Source of the DNA: Muricea muricata
Lineage: Eukaryota > Cnidaria > Anthozoa > Malacalcyonacea > Plexauridae
Reading direction: 5' to 3'
Assembly (NCBI GenBank): GCA_963855995.1
Contig: OY979717.1
Span: 51,343,140-51,407,139, forward strand
Length of the DNA: 64,000 nucleotides
Under the pieces are notes generated by a model. That model had not been told where the DNA came from. It was given only the letters and a program-made list of their open reading frames with translations, and ran no database searches. This document shows positions 38,421 through 54,000 of this stretch, in pieces; within the stretch, counting starts at the first letter, position 1, and each line of letters starts with the position of its first letter. The translations under genes were made by a program, and so were the position numbers.

Positions 38421-38694
38421 GTGTGTATATTGGTTATGGTATTTATAGATACATCGTTTATTGACCTATGTGGACTGGCGCCTATATGTCATGGAATTGT
38501 AACGCGGATCCATTCCAGTCGCATAAGATAAAGTACATACCGCCGTCGTTCTGCAACCGCTGATATGGTCAAATTCCTTAGCTTTGAACTTTCATGTTTG
38601 TGCATATATGTGACTGTTTACATGAAAATTTTGGGTATAAACTTTGCTGTTCTTTATTTGTCATAACCTTATATTGTTAATTTGGTAAGATTGA

Positions 38695-45931
<7,237 letters not shown>

Positions 45932-46318
45932 TCAAAATTTAATTCGATGAACAATTAGGTGCCTATTTTTAATCTGTATGTCTGTCAAACAGTTTTTCTA
46001 GAGACAATAAATAAATTTGTTATATTCAATAGAAATGATGCAGTCACATCAATAGTTCCTGATTCGCCCACTTGTTTCCAATAACAGTTGTTCGGTATAT
46101 TGATTTTTAATCAACTTTACCACGCCACCCTCTCCTTGTTGCTATTAGGGAAATTAAAGCCCCTTTTAACACAACCAAATTTGCTTTGAAAATAACACGT
46201 GTAAAAATGTTTTTGACCGTGTAAATTAGAAATTTTTTGACAAATTCTCAAAAATTCCTAATTCACATTGACACATGAAATTTGTCAAACAAAATGTGGT
46301 TTTGTAACAGGCCTCAAG

Positions 46319-46547
46319 GCTGCTTTCCAGTTACGCGTTTTCACACGTACGTACACGCACGTAAAAGTGTAAATCAATTTTAATATTGCATTTGAAATGA
46401 ACAAATGTTGCGATGAAGAGAATTCAGCATTCGCTACGAGTTAGCATACTTTAGTGATCCTATTTGTTAAATACAAACTACATGGAAGAGTTTAGACTTT
46501 TATGTGCGTGTACGTACGTGTGAAAAATGCGTAACTGGAAAGCAGCC
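46319..46547. mobile_element. MITE with GGCTGCTTTCCAGTTACGC ends
   Basis: The arms GGCTGCTTTCCAGTTACGCG / GCGTAACTGGAAAGCAGCC continue into CACACGTACGTACACGCACG-like sequence. TCAAG occurs at both outer flanks and may be the target duplication. It lies just downstream of the kinase gene. Confidence 0.7.
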
Positions 46548-46629
46548 TTCAAGCTGTACGACGTCTACGATAAAAGTTTACTGACTCATATGCATTGTAT
46601 AAAAGGCTTGTCGTTTGTTATAGATGATA

Positions 46630-46995
46630 TGAATTGACAATTCCCCTTTTAAACAAACTTTTGAATTAGCACAGCTTGAAAGAGCATCCTAAATTTAGTA
46701 AAATGGTCAAGTTTGGTTGAGAAATATTGTAAAATGTGGAAATATAGTCTTGTGAAGTTTGCATATTTTGTATACTTTTGTATTATGCGCGGAAAAGTGT
46801 AATCACATTTCGAAATCTGATTACACTTTTCCGCGCATATACAAAATATGCAAAATTTACAGGCCTATATTTTCCACATTTTACAATGTTTTGCCACCAA
46901 ACTTTACAATTTTACTAAATTTTGGATGCTCTTTTCAGCCGTGCTAATGACTATTCCTAATTCAAAAGTTTGTCTAAAACGGGAATCGTCCATTG
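46630..46995. repeat. Fold-back, nearly loopless
   Basis: Arms of about 165 bp (AAACAAACTTTTGAATTAG, AAGAGCATCC, AATTTAGTAAAAT) meet at a tight centre, GGAAAAGTGTAATCACATTT / GATTACACTTTTCC, around 46806. A perfect stem at the centre with drifted outer arms suggests an older palindrome. Confidence 0.75.
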
Positions 46996-47550
46996 AATAT
47001 CGCTTGAAATGATAAAATCCGGTGTTTTCCTGTTAAGAAAAACTCCAATTTAGGGGCTAAGAATTTGATCCTGCTTACCCTGTTACCCAGGATTAAATGA
47101 AGCGTAAAGTGATCTTGAGGTATTGAAATAAGTCATTTTATGTATAATTTCTTTTGTAAATAATGGTTTTCAAGCATTTTGATTGGTTGCCTGACCAGTA
47201 AATATGAGACATTATTTACTAGTTCGCATTTTTTTTAAATAGCCACCAATGAAAGTCGTTTTGATGTTTTATACTTTTGCCAAAATTAATAGAAGGAGAA
47301 AAATGCATTAATACAAAGTCAAAGAATATAAACAAACTTTGATGTTAAACTATCTTAAGGTAATAGGTTTTCTGCAAATAATGTTTTATATATATGGTGC
47401 TACTGAAGAAGCTATACTCAAACAATTATGGTGAATAATCACTTCGCCTATTTTCAGCTCCACTGAACATATTTTGAACTTCATTGATAGACTGAAGCAT
47501 CAACTGTTCTAGGCTAAAGTTGTCTTACATTTTTAAACCATTATATATAA

Positions 47551-48004
47551 ATCGATGCTCTGTTCTACTGTGTACTATTCGAGCGAAATATTACTATTTA
47601 ACATTAAAATATTAAAACGACACAGTTTGTTATTCCAACACGTTGTGTGCGCGATCGCTCGACGCATTATTTGTCGCGCATAAATTAACTACATAAAGAT
47701 GCTCCCGACCATCAAGGATGCTTCCGACTGTCCACAAAACAGCAAAAGTTGAAATGCTTTCAGTATTGATCCATAAGAAGGATATATTTTACAAAATTGA
47801 TGGCCAATGCCGTTTTGTTTAATTTTCCATTTTGTTTAATTTTCCATTTTGTCTATTTCATATTTAGGTAAAAAAATCTAATTAAATTTAATGATTTCGG
47901 CTCCCTTGTCGTAATATATAATTAAAACGCGTTTAATTGTACAGTATTGTTGAATAAATATTAATATTTCGCTCGAATAGCCCACTGCAGAACACGGCAT
48001 CGAT
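47551..48004. repeat. Inverted-repeat element upstream of the PAN-EGF-GON gene
   Basis: The ends ATCGATGC / GCATCGAT lead to arms with CTATTCGAGCGAAATATTA and its inverse. Inside is a short tandem TTTAATTTTCCATTTTG. The right end is only about 65 bp from the start codon of the gene at 48071, so the element occupies its proximal promoter. Confidence 0.65.
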
Positions 48005-48070
48005 TCAAAAGTGGGCGAATTTGTGCTAGTACAATTGTGCTAGTTTTTTGTGCTGTTGAAATTTATAACG

Positions 48071-51000
48071 ATGCAAAGAAATATAGTAATTCCTGTCCTA
48101 TTTCACCATTTTATAATTTCTATTGGAGCGACAGTTACCGACCTTGTTGCAGATAATAATAACACAGTGGTCTCTCAAAGGTTTTATGTTGTCAAGAAAA
48201 CAGGTGAATTCAGTTTGTATCTATTATTTTTTGGACATAGTTCTAAAATAGAATTACTCAAGACCTCGCAAGCTATATGCAACGCTATATTGCAACTAAT
48301 TTTACTGGTGTCCCTAACACAGATCAAAATTGACAAATATGATTTAAAAAAATATATACCCGAGTATTTGTGTATACAAACTGAAAGCCGCAAAGTTAGA
48401 ACATGTTTTATGTTAAAAGGAACCTAAAAATAATGTATCAACTATTTATTATATTATACGTACAGTGCGTTAGGTTAAAAGATGTCAATTCCACTTTAGA
48501 GCCTGCGGTTGCTGTCGTTTAGCCTATCTCAAGCCTATCTTTCATTAAATACACATTAAGCATGACGCTGAGAGTTAGCAAGAGCTTAAACGAAGCGTAA
48601 TTGCATGATCTTAAGATAATGAAATAAGTTATGGTTCATGATATGAAAAACATTTAATTCCTGATTTCTTGAGATTTTTAGTGCTTTGCCAGTCTGCCGA
48701 AATATGAAGTGGACAAAATGGTGTTAATAGACATTAATAAGTACTGAAAGCATTCTAACTTCTTTTGTTTCGTTTCATAAAATAACTTGTTTCAATACTC
48801 AACATTATTTTACGCTTCATTTAACCCAGCATGAGTGTGTGTTTTTTAATTTAAGAGGAAACGGCAAAAAGCAAAAATAACATAAATTTGTGTATGTGAG
48901 CTTCTGGCGTAGCCATCGTTGGTAATTTGGCCGTTCATATATTCGTGTTTATAGACGATCGAAAGACAATCAATTTCAAAAGAAAATATTTGTGCAGAAC
49001 ATGAATGTATGAATATGGACACAAATAATAGCTCTCTTTCGCGACAGGCTTAAAACGTATTATTAACCTTTATTTATCTTACGCCGACGCAAATTCCGAA
49101 ACCGTAGACAGTCAGTCGCATCATTGATGGTTAGTCGCATCATTAATGGTCGGTGGCATTATTGTCTCGATCGTAGGCGTTTGTGTCTGATAAAACTAAT
49201 AGATTTTTCTTTTTAAAATTTTAAATAATCCAGTCCCTAACCTAAACCCTAAACCTAACCCTTACAAAAATCGTATAAAAGTGAAAAAATATAAGAAAAA
49301 AGGTTTGACGAACTTAAAAAATAAAATAGCCTCGCATGGGATTCGAACCCCTGCCCTATCTATTTCGAGTCGCAAGCTCATTCAGACGACTGAGTTAACA
49401 ACGAGCTTGCTGGAAACAATTTCTATTTATAGTGAAACTTCGTCTAATGGACACGAGAGGAATCTGGGAAGAAGATCAATGATGCGACTGACCATCAATG
49501 ATGCGACTGACTGTCTACGGTTTACGCCTATGAGGGGTAGAATGGGACAAAAATATTAATTGACAATGTCTCATGTTTTCGGGCGACGTCTCATGTTTTC
49601 GGGTGATGTCTCATGTTTTCGGGCAATTTCTTATGTTTTCGGGCGATGTCTCATGTTTTCGGGTGATGTCCAATGTTTTCGGGCAATGCCTCATGTTTTC
49701 GGGCAATGTCTCATGTTTTCGGGCAATGTCTCATGTTTTCGGGCAATGTCTCATGTTTTCGGACAATGTCTCGTGTTTTCGGGCAATATCGTGTGTGTAA
49801 TTATTCGGGTAAAAAACAGGTTACATCCGGGTCACTAATAATTTGGCGCCTTTTTCCACGAGGACGTCTAATTTCCAATATGGCGTAAGTTGTTTTGGAA
49901 ATGTGCTACATTGATTATTGCTTATCTAATGTATGGAGACTCATGACGTCAGACAAGTAAGTATCAACTTGAATTCATTAATTCTCTTTTAGTTCCTAAC
50001 AATCTTTGCAAGGGCGACAATCCGTTCCTAAAGGTGAGAAGGAGGCAGACCTCAAAGTAGGTAGAATGTGAAACAAACTTTCGTCGAAAATTGGGGGGAT
50101 AATTGGGTGTGGATACAAGCCGGACGCGGACAGCGGACGGTGAGCCGCGGACGGCGGACCGCGGACGGTGAACCGCGGAGAATTCGACGAGATGGAAATG
50201 GCGCACGTGGTTTTTTTTAAGCGCAATTAAAATGAACATTTCAGAAATTGGGGGCCAGCTTTTCCAGGAGTTTTATTTACGTTTTAAACTGTTCTCATAG
50301 TAACCGAGATTTAATCCACACAAAGGGTTTCTTCACAATAAGTCGCAATAACAGTGCAAAATAACCATGAATTTGTTACTCACAACAATGTCCATGCTGT
50401 TAATTAACTAGCGCCACCATGTATAAGTTACTGTCGCTCTTGCAGGAACGTATTAATCTACATGCAAAGTACTGAGTACAGTGCTTATTAAAGGACATTC
50501 TCGTATATTTACTGTCGCGGTAATACTATGAGAACAAAAAATTAACGAAAATGTACGTAAATGGTTGATCGTTGTTAGATTTTTTCCTCAGATAATGACT
50601 ATTTGTAAACTCATTGGTGTAACGAAAAACTGTAAATTGTTTCAACGTTTGTTAAATTATATCATAAAAACAAAAAATTCTTTCTGAGTTTCTCTACAGT
50701 TATAGAAACACTAGTCGTATGATAGTTTAATATAACTCAAAATAACGTGGTAAACTCACTCTTCCTTTTCCCACTCACATTGTCGCTCGTTCTATATCTT
50801 CTTTCTCTCGTCCTTCTCTCATTAGATATCAAATGTCTTTCGTTGTGTTCAAGATTTTATATTCTAGTCCAAATTCTCTGACAAAGAGATAGTGAGCTGG
50901 TGTCATCATATCTTTGATCACAGATGGTATTTGCACCTGTGATGCCATAAAATATGCTTGGTGTTTTTTCATACACCCGGCGTTTACATGGTAGTACACA

Positions 51001-54000
51001 TTTCCCGGTCTCTCTTGCAATTGTCCTGACCTGTCATAATAGGACCTTTTTGCATTTGAAACAATAACCAAATCATATGGTGGTTTTCCAATTTGGCCTC
51101 CTGGTTTCAGTGTCTGGCCACAACCAAAAATTGTTTTCACTTGGGGCGGACAATGTTTCAGGAAGTATAACATATATGTCCCAAAAAGTGGATTAGGTTA
51201 TCCAGGAGATAATGGTGCAAAAACGAGCACAACAGCGGCAAGACGGGCAACAGCAACAACGCTCAACAGCATTAACACCACAACAGCAAAAACAACAACA
51301 TCAACCACATGTACAACAGCGACAACAACAAATGTGGCAGCAGGAACAAGAGCAACAGAGACTTCGACAACAACAACAACAACAACAACTGCAACAACAA
51401 CAACAACAACAACTGCAGCAGCAACAACAACAGCAAAAAACAACCGCAACAACAACAGCAACAACAACAACAACATGTTCAATACCAACATCAGGTCCAA
51501 CAAACACTTTGTAGTGCGACCTCACAAAAATCAACAGTTGCTGCAATGTAGCACCGCCTAATACGCTCCATTATCTCCTGGATACCCTAATCCACTTTTT
51601 GGGACATATATGTTATACTTCGTGAAACATTGTCCGCCCCAAGTGAAAACATGTTTTGGTTGCGACCAGACACTGAACCAGGAGGCCAAATTGGAGAACC
51701 ACCGTATGATTTGGTTATTGTCTCAAATAAATGCAAAAAGGTCCTATTATGACAGGGCAGGACAATTGCAAGAGAGACCGGGAAATGTGTACTACCATGT
51801 AAAAACACGTGCATGAAAAAACACCAAGCATATTTTATGGCATCACAGGTGCAAATACCATATGTGATCAAAGATATGATGACACCAGCTCACTATCTCT
51901 TTGTCAGAGAATTTGGACTAGAAATATAAAATCTTGAACACAACGAAAGACATTTGATATCTAAGGAGAGAAGGACGAGAGAAAGAAGATATAGAACGAG
52001 CGAAAATGTGAGTGGGAAAAGGAAGAGTGAGTTTACCACGTTATTTTGAGTTATATTAAACTATCATACGACTAGTGTTTCTATAACTGTAAAGAAACTC
52101 AGAAAGAATTTTTTGCTTTTATGATATAATTTAATAAACGTTGAAACAATTTACAGTATTTCGTTACACCAATGAATTTACAAATTGTCATCATCTGAGG
52201 ATAAAATCTAGCAACGATCGACCATTTACGTACATTTTCGCAACTCTTTATCTAATATAATTCATTTTACATTTCATTAAACCAAGAATTGGCTTTTAAG
52301 TTCATCTCTTTTTATTTTTTTTTTGTGTCGTTAATTTTTCGTTCTCATGGTATTACCGCGACGGTAAATATACGAGAATGTCCTTTAATAAGCACTGTAC
52401 TCAGTACTTTGCATGTAGATTAATACGTTCCTGCAAGAGAGACAGTAACTTATACATGGTGGCGCTATAGTTAAAACAGCATGGACATTGTTGTGAGTAA
52501 CAAATTCATGGTTATTTTGCACTGTTATTGCGACTTATTGTGAAGAAACCCTTTGTGTGGATTAAATCTCGGTTACTATGAGAACAGTTTAAAACGTAAA
52601 TAAAACTCCTGGAAAAGCTGGCCCCCAATTTCTGAAATGTTCATTTTAATTGCGCTTAAAAAAACCCACGTGCGCCATTTCCATCTCGTCGAATTCTCCG
52701 CGGTTCTCCGTCCGCGGTCCGCGGTCCTCCGTCCGCCGTCAACCGTCCGCGTTCCCCTGTCTGCGTCCGGCTTATATCCACACCCAATTATCCCCCCAAT
52801 TTTCGATGAAAGTTTGTTTCACATTCTACCTACTTTGGGGTCTGCCTCCTTCTCACCTTTAGGAACGGATTGTCGCCCTTGCAAAGATTGTTAGGAGCTA
52901 AAAGAGAATTAATGAATTCAAGTTGATAGTTACTTGTCTGACGTCATGAGTCTCCATACATTAGATAAGCAATAATCAATGTAGCACATTTCCAAAACAA
53001 CTTACGCCATATTGGAAATTAGACGTCCTCGTGGAAAAAGGCGCCAAATTATCAGTGACCCGGATGTAACCTGTTTTTTTACCCAAATAATTACACACAC
53101 ACGATATTGCCCGAAAACACGAGACATTGTCCGAAAACATTAGACATCACCCGAAAACATGAGACATTGCCCGAAAACATGAGACATTGCCCGAAAACAC
53201 TGGACATCGCCCGAAAACATGAGACATCAATTGAGACATCGCCCGAAAACATGAGAACTTGCCCGAAAACATGAGACATCGCCCGAAAACATGAGACATT
53301 GTCAATTGATATTTTTGTCCTATTCCACCCCTCATAGCGAAGTGCAGTCGAATGCTTATTTGAATGCTAATTTCAGAAGTCGCATTTGTTCATAGTGTTA
53401 AATAATTCTATTCATGGTTGCGTCGTTCTCGGTTGCCAAATAAGAAAAATGTGCTGAAATGGGCATGCTTTTCTGGCTGTTCTTGACTGATGTTGTTCCG
53501 CGTTCCGCGTTTTATACTATGCCGAGGAATGAATTTGATGTGCACTAATTGTAAACTAATTGCATCATGATAAAAAATGTTCGACGCAATTCGAAAGACG
53601 TTGGGTAATAATAATTCCGTGTTCTCATATAAATCTTACTTCAAGCCCCAACCCAAACCCTAATCCTAACCAACGTTTGTCATGTTTTTGATTAGATCTA
53701 GGGCTTGGATTAAAACTTAATTTCGCGTACTGAGAACGCGGAATTATTACCAGACGTTCAGGACATTTTGACAAACCAACTCACTGGTACTGACGACATT
53801 TTGTACTAGGCTTGTTATATGAGATATGAACTACACAATATACTGAATATAGAATATATCTCGGTGCATGAAGTCATATGATAAAATTCAAATTACAAGT
53901 AAATCATACGATCAGTTGGAGTAACAATAATGGTGCAATTGACGACAGAGCAACGAGTATTTGTGGCAACACAATTTACCCTAATATCAAATGTAACCGG

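Larger units (their letters stand above)
27540..38541. mobile_element. 11.0-kb giant inverted-repeat DNA transposon
   Basis: A perfect 8-bp duplication GCCGTCGT (27532-27539 and 38542-38549) flanks ends GGTATGTACTTTATCTTATG / CATAAGATAAAGTACATACC. The inner arms mirror about 32493 and stay near-identical to 31908/33078; the loop is 31909-33077. Order in each arm: terminal repeat, array of 9-bp units, unique segment, internal copy of the terminal repeat, second 9-bp array, transposase gene. The right arm has the longer transposase-OTU frame, the left arm only its N-terminal part. Families known for 8-bp duplications include hAT, P and KDZ (Zisupton-like); I cannot assign this one. Arm similarity and the intact duplication suggest recent insertion. 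Confidence 0.93.
49528..53337. mobile_element. 3.8-kb palindromic element in intron 1 of the GON gene
   Basis: The ends CTATGAGGGGTAGAATGGGA and, on the other strand, CTATGAGGGGTGGAATAGGA start long arms that mirror each other to about 51213/51571. The loop is about 357 bp and CAA/CAG-rich. Arm order: terminus, 20-bp [13 protein letters not shown], GC-rich CCGCGGACGG tract, a long AT-rich stretch, then a gene encoding a Cys/His-containing C-terminal domain. No clean target duplication is visible. Arms differ by scattered substitutions, small indels and [13 protein letters not shown] copy number, so it is older than the Tc1 palindrome. Confidence 0.88.

Noticed and set aside
35508..38531. 1007-codon plus-strand frame in the right satellite array
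   Set aside because: Same repeat artefact; it also runs through the transposon terminus.
49566..49790. Regular spacing resembling a CRISPR array
   Set aside because: The 20-bp units are contiguous with no unique spacers, in a eukaryotic intron, and mirrored in the other arm; it is a [13 protein letters not shown].
51198..51561. Several Gln-, Asn-, Thr- and Val-rich frames
   Set aside because: All are readings of the same CAA/CAG run in the palindrome loop; no independent gene.
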